From: Straminergon stramineum | Taxonomy: Eukaryota; Streptophyta; Bryopsida; Hypnales; Calliergonaceae | Direction: 5' to 3' | DNA: 64,000 nt | NCBI GenBank assembly: GCA_963920665.1 | Contig: OY987269.1 | Coordinates: 6,760,501 to 6,824,500, forward strand | Shown here: one piece after another, positions 11,803-24,771 of the stretch | Layout of the letters: the number at the start of each line of letters is the position of its first letter | Position numbering within the stretch: the stretch's first letter is position 1 | The notes under the pieces: generated by a model | Told to the model about the DNA's origin: nothing | The model's database searches: none | The model's input: only the letters and a program-made list of their open reading frames with translations | Program-made: the position numbers and the translations under genes

Positions 11803-13269
11803 AAGATTGAGGAGTTAGACCTTGAATCCTTGACATCACTTACCTCATGGACTTTCCAAGGATGGAAACAACTACAACAAATTCCACCAACCATAGCCAA
11901 CATGACATCTTTGGAATCCCTGGGGTTTCAAGATTGCGACAAGTTGATGGGCGACCATCCTTCATTTGAAAATCTCAAGGCATGGAAGAGTCTCCATTTT
12001 GAAGGATGTGAGGCTTTGGAGAGCGTGCCTCATGGATGGGGGAAGTTGGCATCACTAGGGATGCTCTACTTGGATGATTGCAAGGAATGAAAGATTGAGG
12101 ATTTTGACCTTGAATCCTTGACATCACTTACCTCATGGACTTTCCAAGGATGGAAACAACTACAATAAATTCCACCAACCATAGCCAACATGACATCTTT
12201 GGAATCCCTGGGGTTTCAAGATTGCGACAAGTTGATGGGCGACCATCCTTCATTTGAAAATCTCAAGGCATGGAAGAGTCTCCACTTTGAAGGATGTGAG
12301 GCTTTGGAGAGCGTGCCTCATGGATGGGGGAAGTTGGCATCACTAGGGATGCTCTACTTGGATGATTGCAAGGAATGAAAGATTGAGGAGTTAGACCTTG
12401 AATCCTTGACATCACTTACCTCATGGACTTTCCAAGGATGGAAACAACTACAACAAATTCCACCAACCATAGCCAACATGACATCTTTGGAATCCCTGGG
12501 GTTTCAAGATTGCGACAAGTTGCTGGGCGACCATCCTTCATTTGAAAATCTCAAGGCATGGAAGAGTCTCCACTTTGAAGGATGTGAGGCTTTGGAGAGC
12601 GTGCCTCATGGATGGGGGAAGTTGGCATCACTAGGGAAGCTCTACTGGGATGATTGCAAGGAGTGAAAGATTGAGGAGTTAGACCTTGAATCCTTGACAT
12701 CACTTACCTCATGGACTTTCCAAGGATGGAAACAACTACAACAAATTCCACCAACCATAGCCAACATGACATCTTTGGAATCCCTGGGGTTTCAAGATTG
12801 CGACAAGTTGATGGGCGACCATCCTTCATTTGAAAATCTCAAGGCATGGAAGAGTCTCCATTTTGAAGGATGTGAGGCTTTGGAGAGCGTGCCTCATGGA
12901 TGGGGGAAGTTGGCATCACTAGGGAAGCTCTACTTGAGTGATTGCAAGAAATGAAAGATTGAGGATTTTGACCTTGAATCCTTGACATCACTTACCTCAT
13001 GGACTTTCCAAGGATGGAAACAACTACAATAAATTCCACCAACCATAGCCAACATGACATCTTTGGAATCCCTGGGGTTTCAAGATTGCGACAAGTTGAT
13101 GGGCGACCATCCTTCATTTGAAAATCTCAAGGCATGGAAGAGTCTCCACTTTGAAGGATGTGAGGCTTTGGAGAGCGTGCCTCATGGATGGGGGAAGTTG
13201 GCATCACTAGGGATGCTCTACTTGGATGATTGCAAGGAATGAAAGATTGAGGAGTTAGACCTTGAATCC
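11542..13269 (+). repeat. 3-unit higher-order repeat, two copies (864 bp each)
   Basis: Units 11542, 11830, 12118 correspond to 12406, 12694, 12982. The first of each has the YWDDCKE ending, the second has the silent His56 CAT, and the third has TAA at codon 17. The copies differ at Met40Leu in 12406 and in LRR d of the middle unit. Confidence 0.7.
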
Positions 13270-14106
13270 TTGACATCACTTACCTCATGGACTTTCCAAG
13301 GATGGAAACAACTACAACAAATTCCACCAACCATAGCCAACATGACATCTTTGGAATCCCTTAGTTTTCAAGATTGCCACAAGTTGATGGGCGACCATCC
13401 TTCATTTGAAAATCTCAAGGCATGGAAGAGTCTCCACTTTGAAGGATGTGAGGCTTTGGAGAGCGTGCCTCATGGATGGGGGAAGTTGGCATCACTAGGG
13501 AAGCTCTACTTGGATGATTGCAAGCAACGAAAGATTGAGGAGTTAGACCTTGAATCCTTGACATCACTTACCTCATGGACTTTCCAAGGATGGAAACAAC
13601 TACAACAAATTCCACCAACCATAGCCAACATGACATCTTTGGAATCCCTGGGGTTTCAAGATTGCGACAAGTTGATGGGCGACCATCCTTCATTTGAAAA
13701 TCTCAAGGCATGGAAGAGTCTCCACTTTGAAGGATGTGAGGCTTTGGAGAGCGTGCCTCATGGATGGCGGAAGTTGGCATCACTAGGGAAGCTCTACTTG
13801 GATGATTGCAAGAAACGAAAGATTGAGGATTTAGACCTTGAATCCTTGACATCACTTACCTCATGGACTTTCCAAGGATGGAAACAACTACAACAAATTC
13901 CACCAACCATAGCCAACATGACATCTTTGAAATCCCTGGGGTTTCAAGATTGCGACAAGTTGATGGGCGACCATCCTTCATTTGAAAATCTCAAGGCATG
14001 GAAGAGTCTCCACTTTGAAGGATGTGAGGCTTTGGAGAGCGTGCCTCATGGATGGGGGAAGTTGGCATCACTAGGGATGCTCTACTTGGTTGATTGCAAG
14101 GAATGA
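13270..14106 (+). pseudogene. Open LRR segment, 3 units
   Basis: Three monomers. The first has Lys86Gln (CAA CGA), seen only here and at 14999. The third has Glu29Lys and ends LVDCKE-TGA. It begins the first copy of a 6-unit duplication. Confidence 0.5.
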
Positions 14107-14421
14107 AAGATTGAGGATTTAGACCTTGAATCCTTGACATCACTTACCTCATGGACTTTCCAAGGATGGAAACAACTCCAACAAATTCCACCAACCATAG
14201 CCAACATGACATCTTTGGAATCCCTGGCGTTTCAAGATTGCCACAAGTTGATGGGCGACCATCCTTCATTTGAAAATCTCAAGGCATGGAAGAGTCTCCA
14301 CTTTGAAGGATGTGAGGCTTTGGAGAGCGTGCCTCATGGATGGGGGAAGTTGGCATCACTAGGGAAGCTCTACTTGAATGATTGCAAGAAATGAAAGATT
14401 GAGGAGTTAGACCTTGAATCC

Positions 14422-14710
14422 TTGACATCACTTACCTCATGGACTTTCCAAGGATGGAAACAACTACAACAAATTCCACCAACCATAGCCAACATGACAT
14501 CTTTGGAATCCCTTAGTTTTCAAGATTGCGACAAGTTGATGGGCGACCATCCTTCATTTGAAAATCTCAAGGCATGGAAGAGTCTACACTTTGAAGGGTG
14601 TGAGGCTTTGGAGAGCGTGCCTCATGGATGGGGGAAGTTGGCATCACTTAGGGAAGCTCTACTTGGATGATTGCAAGAAATGAAAGATTGAGGAGTTAGA
14701 CCTTGAATCC
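14422..14710 (+). repeat. 289-bp frameshift unit 2 of 10
   Basis: Extra T at 14648-14649; Lys72 kept. Also carries the silent TCTACAC and GGG59 marks shared with 16151, 21625 and 23355. Confidence 0.9.
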
Positions 14711-14998
14711 TTGACATCACTTACCTCATGGACTTTCCAAGGATGGAAACAACTCCAACAAATTCCACCAACCATAGCCAACATGACATCTTTGGAATCC
14801 CTGGGGTTTCAAGATTGCGACAAGTTGATGGGCGACCATCCTTCATTTGAAAATCTCAAGGCATGGAAGAGTCTCCACTTTGAAGGATGTGAGGCTTTGG
14901 AGAGCGTGCCTCATGGATGGGGGAAGTTGGCATCACTAGGGATGCTCTACTTGGATGATTGCAAGGAATGAAAGATTGAGGAGTTAGACCTTGAATCC

Positions 14999-15835
14999 TT
15001 GACATCACTTACCTCATGGACTTTCCAAGGATGGAAACAACTACAACAAATTCCACCAACCATAGCCAACATGACATCTTTGGAATCCCTTAGTTTTCAA
15101 GATTGCCACAAGTTGATGGGCGACCATCCTTCATTTGAAAATCTCAAGGCATGGAAGAGTCTCCACTTTGAAGGATGTGAGGCTTTGGAGAGCGTGCCTC
15201 ATGGATGGGGGAAGTTGGCATCACTAGGGAAGCTCTACTTGGATGATTGCAAGCAACGAAAGATTGAGGAGTTAGACCTTGAATCCTTGACATCACTTAC
15301 CTCATGGACTTTCCAAGGATGGAAACAACTACAACAAATTCCACCAACCATAGCCAACATGACATCTTTGGAATCCCTGGGGTTTCAAGATTGCGACAAG
15401 TTGATGGGCGACCATCCTTCATTTGAAAATCTCAAGGCATGGAAGAGTCTCCACTTTGAAGGATGTGAGGCTTTGGAGAGCGTGCCTCATGGATGGCGGA
15501 AGTTGGCATCACTAGGGAAGCTCTACTTGGATGATTGCAAGAAACGAAAGATTGAGGATTTAGACCTTGAATCCTTGACATCACTTACCTCATGGACTTT
15601 CCAAGGATGGAAACAACTACAACAAATTCCACCAACCATAGCCAACATGACATCTTTGAAATCCCTGGGGTTTCAAGATTGCGACAAGTTGATGGGCGAC
15701 CATCCTTCATTTGAAAATCTCAAGGCATGGAAGAGTCTCCACTTTGAAGGATGTGAGGCTTTGGAGAGCGTGCCTCATGGATGGGGGAAGTTGGCATCAC
15801 TAGGGATGCTCTACTTGGTTGATTGCAAGGAATGA
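14999..15835 (+). pseudogene. Open LRR segment, 3 units
   Basis: Second copy of 13270-14106, identical at the protein level including Gln86 and Lys29. Confidence 0.5.
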
Positions 15836-16150
15836 AAGATTGAGGATTTAGACCTTGAATCCTTGACATCACTTACCTCATGGACTTTCCAAGGATGGAA
15901 ACAACTCCAACAAATTCCACCAACCATAGCCAACATGACATCTTTGGAATCCCTGGCGTTTCAAGATTGCCACAAGTTGATGGGCGACCATCCTTCATTT
16001 GAAAATCTCAAGGCATGGAAGAGTCTCCACTTTGAAGGATGTGAGGCTTTGGAGAGCGTGCCTCATGGATGGGGGAAGTTGGCATCACTAGGGAAGCTCT
16101 ACTTGAATGATTGCAAGAAATGAAAGATTGAGGAGTTAGACCTTGAATCC

Positions 16151-16439
16151 TTGACATCACTTACCTCATGGACTTTCCAAGGATGGAAACAACTACAACA
16201 AATTCCACCAACCATAGCCAACATGACATCTTTGGAATCCCTTAGTTTTCAAGATTGCCACAAGTTGATGGGCGACCATCCTTCATTTGAAAATCTCAAG
16301 GCATGGAAGAGTCTACACTTTGAAGGGTGTGAGGCTTTGGAGAGCGTGCCTCATGGATGGGGGAAGTTGGCATCACTTAGGGAAGCTCTACTTGGATGAT
16401 TGCAAGAAATGAAAGATTGAGGAGTTAGACCTTGAATCC
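16151..16439 (+). repeat. 289-bp frameshift unit 3 of 10
   Basis: Extra T at 16377-16378; duplicate of 14422 with His37 instead of Asp37. Confidence 0.9.
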
Positions 16440-17276
16440 TTGACATCACTTACCTCATGGACTTTCCAAGGATGGAAACAACTCCAACAAATTCCACCAA
16501 CCATAGCCAACATGACATCTTTGGAATCCCTGGGGTTTCAAGATTGCCACAAGTTGATGGGCGACCATCCTTCATTTGAAAATCTCAAGGCATGGAAGAG
16601 TCTCCACTTTGAAGGATGTGAGGCTTTGGAGAGCGTGCCTCATGGATGGGGGAAGTTGGCATCACTAGGGAAGCTCTACTTGGATGATTGCAAGAAACGA
16701 AAGATTGAGGAGTTAGACCTTGAATCCTTGACATCACTTACCTCATGGACTTTCCAAGGATGGAAACAACTACAACAAATTCCACCAACCATAGCCAACA
16801 TGACATCTTTGGAATCCCTTAGTCTTCAAGGTTGCGACAAGTTGATGGGCGACCAGTCTTCATTTGAAAATCTCAAGGCATGGAAGAGTCTCCACTTTGA
16901 AGGATGTGAGGCTTTGGAGAGCGTGCCTCATGGATGGCGGAAGTTGGCATCACTAGGGAAGCTCTACTTGGATGATTGCAAGAAACGAAAGATTGAGGAT
17001 TTAGACCTTGAATCCTTGACATCGCTTACGTCATGGACTTTCCAAGGATGGAAACAACTACAACAAATTCCACCAACCATAGCCAACATGACATCTTTGG
17101 AATCCCTGGCGTTTCAAGATTGCCACAAGTTGATGGGCGACCATCCTTCATTTGAAAATCTCAAGGCATGGAAGAGTCTCCATTTTGAAGGATGTGAGGC
17201 TTTGGAGAGCGTGCCTCATGGATGGGGGAAGTTGGCATCACTAGGGAAGCTCTACTTGACTGATTGCAAGAAATGA
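16440..17276 (+). pseudogene. Open LRR segment, 3 units
   Basis: Three monomers. The middle one carries the SLQGCD/DQSS form of LRR b also found in the first unit of the window. The third has silent changes TCG and ACG in codons 3 and 5 and ends in Thr82 (TDCKK), shared with 23644-24480. Confidence 0.5.
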
Positions 17277-17591
17277 AAGATTGAGGATTTTGACCTTGAA
17301 TCCTTGACATCACTTACCTCATGGACTTTCCAAGGATGGAAACAACTACAACAAATTCCACCAACCATAGCCAACATGACATCTTTGGAATCCCTGGGGT
17401 TTCAAGATTGCGACAAGTTGATGGGCGACCATCCTTCATTTGAAAATCTCAAGGCATGGAAGAGTCTCCACTTTGAAGGATGTGAGGCTTTGGAGAGCGT
17501 GCCTCATGGATGGGGGAAGTTGGCATCACTAGGGATGCTCTACTTGGTTGATTGCAAGGAATGAAAGATTGAGGATTTTGACCTTGAATCC

Positions 17592-18428
17592 TTGACATCA
17601 CTTACCTCATGGACTTTCCAAGGATGGAAACAACTCCAACAAATTCCACCAACCATAGCCAACATGACATCTTTGGAATCCCTGGCGTTTCAGGATTGCC
17701 ACAAGTTGATGGGCGACCATCCTTCATTTGAAAATCTCAAGGCATGGAAGAGTCTCCATTTTGAAGGATGTGAGGCTTTGGAGAGCGTGCCTCATGGATG
17801 GCGGAAGTTGGCATCACTAGGGAAGCTCTACTTGGATGATTGCAAGAAACGAAAGATTGAGGAGTTAGACCTTGAATCCTTGACATCACTTACCTCATGG
17901 ACTTTCCAAGGATGGAAACAACTACAACAAATTCCACCAACCATAGCCAACATGACATCTTTGGAATCCCTGGGGTTTCAAGATTGCCACAAGTTGATGG
18001 GCGACCATCCTTCATTTGAAAATCTCAAGGCATGGAAGAGTCTCCACTTTGAAGGATGTGAGGCTTTGGAGAGCGTGCCTCATGGATGGCGGAAGTTGGC
18101 ATCACTAGGGAAGCTCTACTTGGATGATTGCAAGAAACGAAAGATTGAGGAGTTAGACCTTGAATCCTTGACATCACTTACCTCATGGACTTTCCAAGGA
18201 TGGAAACAACTACAACAAATTCCACCAACCATAGCCAACATGACATCTTTGGAATCCCTGGGGTTTCAAGATTGCGACAAGTTGATGGGCGACCATCCTT
18301 CATTTGAAAATCTCAAGGCATGGAAGAGTCTCCATTTTGAAGGATGTGAGGCTTTGGAGAGCGTGCCTCATGGATGGGGGAAGTTGGCATCACTAGGGAA
18401 GCTCTACTTGAGTGATTGCAAGAAATGA
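17592..18428 (+). pseudogene. Open LRR segment, 3 units
   Basis: Three monomers: Ala-His, Gly-His, Gly-Asp forms of LRR b. They are the first three units of the 5-unit higher-order repeat at 17592-20471. Confidence 0.5.
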
Positions 18429-19031
18429 AAGATTGAGGATTTTGACCTTGAATCCTTGACATCACTTACCTCATGGACTTTCCAAGGATGGAAACAACTA
18501 CAACAAATTCCACCAACCATAGCCAACATGACATCTTTGGAATCCCTGGCGTTTCAAGATTGCCACAAGTTGATGGGCGACCATCCTTCATTTGAAAATC
18601 TCAAGGCATGGAAGAGTCTCCATTTTGAAGGATGTGAGGCTTTGGAGAGCGTGCCTCATGGATGGGGGAAGTTGGCATCACTAGGGAAGCTCTACTTGAA
18701 TGATTGCAAGAAATGAAAGATTGAGGATTTTGACCTTGAATCCTTGACATCACTTACCTCATGGACTTTCCAAGGATGGAAACAACTACAATAAATTCCA
18801 CCAACCATAGCCAACATGACATCTTTGGAATCCCTGGGGTTTCAAGATTGCGACAAGTTGATGGGCGACCATCCTTCATTTGAAAATCTCAAGGCATGGA
18901 AGAGTCTCCACTTTGAAGGATGTGAGGCTTTGGAGAGCGTGCCTCATGGATGGGGGAAGTTGGCATCACTAGGGATGCTCTACTTGGATGATTGCAAGGA
19001 ATGAAAGATTGAGGAGTTAGACCTTGAATCC

Positions 19032-19868
19032 TTGACATCACTTACCTCATGGACTTTCCAAGGATGGAAACAACTACAACAAATTCCACCAACCATAGCC
19101 AACATGACATCTTTGGAATCCCTGGGGTTTCAAGATTGCCACAAGTTGATGGGCGACCATCCTTCATTTGAAAATCTCAAGGCATGGAAGAGTCTCCACT
19201 TTGAAGGATGTGAGGCTTTGGAGAGCGTGCCTCATGGATGGCGGAAGTTGGCATCACTAGGGAAGCTCTACTTGGATGATTGCAAGAAACGAAAGATTGA
19301 GGAGTTAGACCTTGAATCCTTGACATCACTTACCTCATGGACTTTCCAAGGATGGAAACAACTACAACAAATTCCACCAACCATAGCCAACATGACATCT
19401 TTGGAATCCCTGGGGTTTCAAGATTGCGACAAGTTGATGGGCGACCATCCTTCATTTGAAAATCTCAAGGCATGGAAGAGTCTCCACTTTGAAGGATGTG
19501 AGGCTTTGGAGAGCGTGCCTCATGGATGGCGGAAGTTGGCATCACTAGGGAAGCTCTACTTGGATGATTGCAAGAAACGAAAGATTGAGGAGTTAGACCT
19601 TGAATCCTTGACATCACTTACCTCATGGACTTTCCAAGGATGGAAACAACTACAACAAATTCCACCAACCATAGCCAACATGACATCTTTGGAATCCCTG
19701 GGGTTTCAAGATTGCGACAAGTTGATGGGCGACCATCCTTCATTTGAAAATCTCAAGGCATGGAAGAGTCTCCATTTTGAAGGATGTGAGGCTTTGGAGA
19801 GCGTGCCTCATGGATGGGGGAAGTTGGCATCACTAGGGAAGCTCTACTTGAGTGATTGCAAGAAATGA
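19032..19868 (+). pseudogene. Open LRR segment, 3 units
   Basis: Second-copy counterpart of 17592-18428, differing at Gly32 in unit 1 and Asp37 in unit 2. Ends SDCKK-TGA. Confidence 0.5.
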
Positions 19869-20471
19869 AAGATTGAGGATTTTGACCTTGAATCCTTGAC
19901 ATCACTTACCTCATGGACTTTCCAAGGATGGAAACAACTACAACAAATTCCACCAACCATAGCCAACATGACATCTTTGGAATCCCTGGCGTTTCAAGAT
20001 TGCCACAAGTTGATGGGCGACCATCCTTCATTTGAAAATCTCAAGGCATGGAAGAGTCTCCATTTTGAAGGATGTGAGGCTTTGGAGAGCGTGCCTCATG
20101 GATGGGGGAAGTTCGCATCACTAGGGAAGCTCTACTTGAATGATTGCAAGAAATGAAAGATTGAGGATTTTGACCTTGAATCCTTGACATCACTTACCTC
20201 ATGGACTTTCCAAGGATGGAAACAACTACAATAAATTCCACCAACCATAGCCAACATGACATCTTTGGAATCCCTGGGGTTTCAAGATTGCGACAAGTTG
20301 ATGGGCGACCATCCTTCATTTGAAAATCTCAAGGCATGGAAGAGTCTCCACTTTGAAGGATGTGAGGCTTTGGAGAGCGTGCCTCATGGATGGGGGAAGT
20401 TGGCATCACTAGGGATGCTCTACTTGGATGATTGCAAGGAATGAAAGATTGAGGAGTTAGACCTTGAATCC

Positions 20472-21308
20472 TTGACATCACTTACCTCATGGACTTTCCA
20501 AGGATGGAAACAACTACAACAAATTCCACCAACCATAGCCAACATGACATCTTTGGAATCCCTTAGTTTTCAAGATTGCCACAAGTTGATGGGCGACCAT
20601 CCTTCATTTGAAAATCTCAAGGCATGGAAGAGTCTCCACTTTGAAGGATGTGAGGCTTTGGAGAGCGTGCCTCATGGATGGGGGAAGTTGGCATCACTAG
20701 GGAAGCTCTACTTGGATGATTGCAAGAAACGAAAGATTGAGGAGTTAGACCTTGAATCCTTGACATCACTTACCTCATGGACTTTCCAAGGATGGAAACA
20801 ACTACAACAAATTCCACCAACCATAGCCAACATGACATCTTTGGAATCCCTGGGGTTTCAAGATTGCCACAAGTTGATGGGCGACCATCCTTCATTTGAA
20901 AATCTCAAGGCATGGAAGAGTCTCCACTTTGAAGGATGTGAGGCTTTGGAGAGCGTGCCTCATGGATGGCGGAAGTTGGCATCACTAGGGAAGCTCTACT
21001 TGGATGATTGCAAGAAACGAAAGATTGAGGAGTTAGACCTTGAATCCTTGACATCACTTACCTCATGGACTTTCCAAGGATGGAAACAACTACAACAAAT
21101 TCCACCAACCATAGCCAACATGACATCTTTGGAATCCCTGGGGTTTCAAGATTGCGACAAGTTGATGGGCGACCATCCTTCATTTGAAAATCTCAAGGCA
21201 TGGAAGAGTCTCCACTTTGAAGGATGTGAGGCTTTGGAGAGCGTGCCTCATGGATGGGGGAAGTTTGCATCACTAGGGAAGCTCTACTTGGATGATTGCA
21301 AGGAATGA
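20472..21308 (+). pseudogene. Open LRR segment, 3 units
   Basis: Three monomers: Ser-His, Gly-His, Gly-Asp. The third has Leu73Phe (TTT) and ends DDCKE-TGA. It is followed directly by two frameshifted units. Confidence 0.5.
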
Positions 21309-21335
21309 AAGATTGAGGATTTTGACCTTGAATCC

Positions 21336-21624
21336 TTGACATCACTTACCTCATGGACTTTCCAAGGATGGAAACAACTCCAACAAATTCCACCAACCAT
21401 AGCCAACATGACATCTTTGGAATCCCTGGCGTTTCAAGATTGCCACAAGTTGATGGGCGACCATCCTTCATTTGAAAATCTCAAGGCATGGAAGAGTCTC
21501 CACTTTGAAGGATGTGAGGCTTTGGAGAGCGTGCCTCATGGATGGGGGAATTTGGCATCACTTAGGGAAGCTCTACTTGGATGATTGCAAGAAATGAAAG
21601 ATTGAGGAGTTAGACCTTGAATCC
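21336..21624 (+). repeat. 289-bp frameshift unit 4 of 10
   Basis: Extra T at 21562-21563 with Lys72Asn; Ala-His form of LRR b. Directly followed by another frameshifted unit. Confidence 0.9.
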
Positions 21625-21913
21625 TTGACATCACTTACCTCATGGACTTTCCAAGGATGGAAACAACTACAACAAATTCCACCAACCATAGCCAACATGA
21701 CATCTTTGGAATCCCTTAGTTTTCAAGATTGCGACAAGTTGATGGGCGACCATCCTTCATTTGAAAATCTCAAGGCATGGAAGAGTCTACACTTTGAAGG
21801 GTGTGAGGCTTTGGAGAGCGTGCCTCATGGATGGGGGAAGTTGGCATCACTTAGGGAAGCTCTACTTGGATGATTGCAAGAAATGAAAGATTGAGGAGTT
21901 AGACCTTGAATCC
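21625..21913 (+). repeat. 289-bp frameshift unit 5 of 10
   Basis: Extra T at 21851-21852; Lys72 kept, TCTACAC mark present. Confidence 0.9.
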
Positions 21914-22462
21914 TTGACATCACTTACCTCATGGACTTTCCAAGGATGGAAACAACTCCAACAAATTCCACCAACCATAGCCAACATGACATCTTTGGAA
22001 TCCCTGGGGTTTCAAGATTGCCACAAGTTGATGGGCGACCATCCTTCATTTGAAAATCTCAAGGCATGGAAGAGTCTCCACTTTGAAGGATGTGAGGCTT
22101 TGGAGAGCGTGCCTCATGGATGGGGGAAGTTGGCATCACTAGGGAAGCTCTACTTGGATGATTGCAAGAAACGAAAGATTGAGGAGTTAGACCTTGAATC
22201 CTTGACATCACTTACCTCATGGACTTTCCAAGGATGGAAACAACTACAACAAATTCCACCAACCATAGCCAACATGACATCTTTGGAATCCCTGGGGTTT
22301 CAAGATTGCCACAAGTTGATGGGCGACCATCCTTCATTTGAAAATCTCAAGGCATGGAAGAGTCTCCACTTTGAAGGATGTGAGGCTTTGGAGAGCGTGC
22401 CTCATGGATGGGGGAAGTTGGCATCACTAGGGATGCTCTACTTGGATGATTGCAAGAAATGA
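21914..22462 (+). pseudogene. Open LRR segment, 2 units
   Basis: Two Gly-His monomers after the paired frameshift units 21336 and 21625. TGA at 22460-22462 is followed three bases on by an ATG made by Ile89Met. Confidence 0.5.
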
Positions 22463-22465
22463 AAG

Positions 22466-23314
22466 ATGGAGGAGTTAGACCTTGAATCCTTGACATCACT
22501 TACCTCATGGACTTTCCAAGGATGGAAACAACTACAACAAATTCCACCAACCATAGCCAACATGACATCTTTGGAATCCCTTAGTTTTCAAGATTGCCAC
22601 AAGTTGATGGGCGACCATCCTTCATTTGTAAATCTCAAGGCATGGAAGAGTCTCCACTTTGAAGGATGTGAGGCTTTGGAGAGCGTGCCTCATGGATGGC
22701 GGAAGTTGGCATCACTAGGGAAGCTCTACTTGGATGATTGCAAGAAACGAAAGATTGAGGAGTTAGACCTTGAATCCTTGACATCACTTACCTCATGGAC
22801 TTTCCAAGGATGGAAACAACTACAACAAATTCCACCAACCATAGCCAACATGACATCTTTGGAATCCCTGGGGTTTCAAGATTGCGACAAGTTGATGGGC
22901 GACCATCCTTCATTTGAAAATCTCAAGGCATGGAAGAGTCTCCACTTTGAAGGATGTGAGGCTTTGGAGAGCGTGCCTCATGGATGGGGGAAGTTGGCAT
23001 CACTAGGGAAGCTCTACTTGGATGATTGCAAGAAACGAAAGATTGAGGAGTTAGACCTTGAATCCTTGACATCACTTACCTCATGGACTTTCCAAGGATG
23101 GAAACAAATACAACAAATTCCACCAACCATAGCCAACATGACATCTTTGGAATCCCTGGGGTTTCAAAATTGCGACAAGTTGATGGGCGACCATCCTTCA
23201 TTTGAAAATCTCAAGGCATGGAAGAGTCTCCACTTTGAAGGATGTGAGGCTTTGGAGAGCGTGCCTCATGGATGGGGGAATTTGGCATCACTTAGGGAAG
23301 CTCTACTTGGATGA
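22466..23314 (+). pseudogene. Open LRR segment with ATG, 3 units, ends in frameshift
   Basis: One of the few segments that opens with ATG, created by ATT to ATG at codon 89. Unit 1 has Glu47Val, unit 3 has Leu15Ile and Asp35Asn, then Lys72Asn and the +1 T, which ends the frame at LREALLG-TGA. The ATG is a variant of an Ile codon within an LRR and has no promoter-like context I can recognise. Confidence 0.5.
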
Positions 23315-23354
23315 TTGCAAGAAATGAAAGATTGAGGAGTTAGACCTTGAATCC
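23066..23354 (+). repeat. 289-bp frameshift unit 6 of 10
   Basis: Extra T at 23292-23293 with Lys72Asn; also Leu15Ile and Asp35Asn. Pairs with 23355 as 21336 pairs with 21625. Confidence 0.9.
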
Positions 23355-23643
23355 TTGACATCACTTACCTCATGGACTTTCCAAGGATGGAAACAACTAC
23401 AACAAATTCCACCAACCATAGCCAACATGACATCTTTGGAATCCCTTAGTTTTCAAGATTGCGACAAGTTGATGGGCGACCATCCTTCATTTGAAAATCT
23501 CAAGGCATGGAAGAGTCTACACTTTGAAGGGTGTGAGGCTTTGGAGAGCGTGCCTCATGGATGGGGGAAGTTGGCATCGCTTAGGGAAGCTCTACTTGGA
23601 TGATTGCAAGAAATGAAAGATTGAGGAGTTAGACCTTGAATCC
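23355..23643 (+). repeat. 289-bp frameshift unit 7 of 10
   Basis: Extra T at 23581-23582; TCTACAC mark present and a silent TCG at codon 75. Confidence 0.9.
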
Positions 23644-24480
23644 TTGACATCACTTACCTCATGGACTTTCCAAGGATGGAAACAACTCCAACAAATTCCA
23701 CCAACCATAGCCAACATGACATCTTTGGAATCCCTGGGGTTTCAAGATTGCGACAAGTTGATGGGCGACCATCCTTCATTTGAAAATCTCAAGGCATGGA
23801 AGAGTCTCCACTTTGAAGGATGTGAGGCTTTGGAGAGCGTGCCTCATGGATGGGGGAAGTTGGCATCACTAGGGAAGCTCTACTTGGATGATTGCAAGAA
23901 ACGAAAGATTGAGGAGTTAGACCTTGAATCCTTGACATCACTTACCTCATGGACTTTCCAAGGATGGAAACAACTACAACAAATTCCACCAACCATAGCC
24001 AACATGACATCTTTGGAATCCCTGGGGTTTCAAGATTGCGACAAGTTGATGGGCGACCATCCTTCATTTGAAAATCTCAAGGCATGGAAGAGTCTCCACT
24101 TTGAAGGATGTGAGGCTTTGGAGAGCGTGCCTCATGGATGGCGGAAGTTGGCATCACTAGGGAAGCTCTACTTGGATGATTGCAAGAAACGAAAGATTGA
24201 GGATTTAGACCTTGAATCCTTGACATCGCTTACCTCATGGACTTTCCAAGGATGGAAACAACTACAACAAATTCCACCAACCATAGCCAACATGACATCT
24301 TTGGAATCCCTGGGGTTTCAAAATTGCGACAAGTTGATGGGCGACCATCCTTCATTTGAAAATCTCAAGGCATGGAAGAGTCTCCATTTTGAAGGATGTG
24401 AGGCTTTGGAGAGCGTGCCTCATGGATGGGGGAAGTTGGCATCACTAGGGAAGCTCTACTTGACTGATTGCAAGAAATGA
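23644..24480 (+). pseudogene. Open LRR segment, 3 units
   Basis: Three monomers; the last has Asp35Asn and ends in Thr82 (TDCKK), so it combines marks of units 23066 and 17016. Confidence 0.5.
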
Positions 24481-24771
24481 AAGATTGAGGATTTTGACCT
24501 TGAATCTTTGACATCACTTACCTCATGGACTTTCCAAGGATGGAAACAACTACAATAAATTCCACCAACCATAGCCAACATGACATCTTTGGAATCCCTG
24601 GGGTTTCAAGATTGCGACAAGTTGATGGGCGACCATCCTTCATTTGAAAATCTCAAGGCATGGAAGAGTCTCCACTTTGAAGGATGTGAGGCTTTGGAGA
24701 GCGTGCCTCATGGATGGGGGAAGTTTGCATCACTAGGGATGCTCTACTTGGATGATTGCAAGAAATGAAAG

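Larger units (their letters stand above)
13270..16727 (+). repeat. 6-unit duplication, two copies (1729 bp each)
   Basis: 13270-14998 and 14999-16727 share private variants in order: Gln86 in unit 1, Lys29 in unit 3, Ala32 with CTC at codon 15 in unit 4, and the +1 frameshift with silent TCTACAC and GGG at codon 59 in unit 5. The spacing of 1729 bp is six units plus the inserted T. Differences include Asp37/His37 in units 5 and 6. Confidence 0.85.
17592..20471 (+). repeat. 5-unit higher-order repeat, two copies (1440 bp each)
   Basis: 17592-19031 and 19032-20471 have the same order: CGA, CGA, TGA with Ser82 and silent CAT56, Ala32 unit with Asn82, then a TAA17 unit ending MLYLDDCKE. A partial third copy starts at 20472. 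The same five-unit layout occurs at 6358-9237, so the higher-order form exists at two sites about 11 kb apart. Confidence 0.8.
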
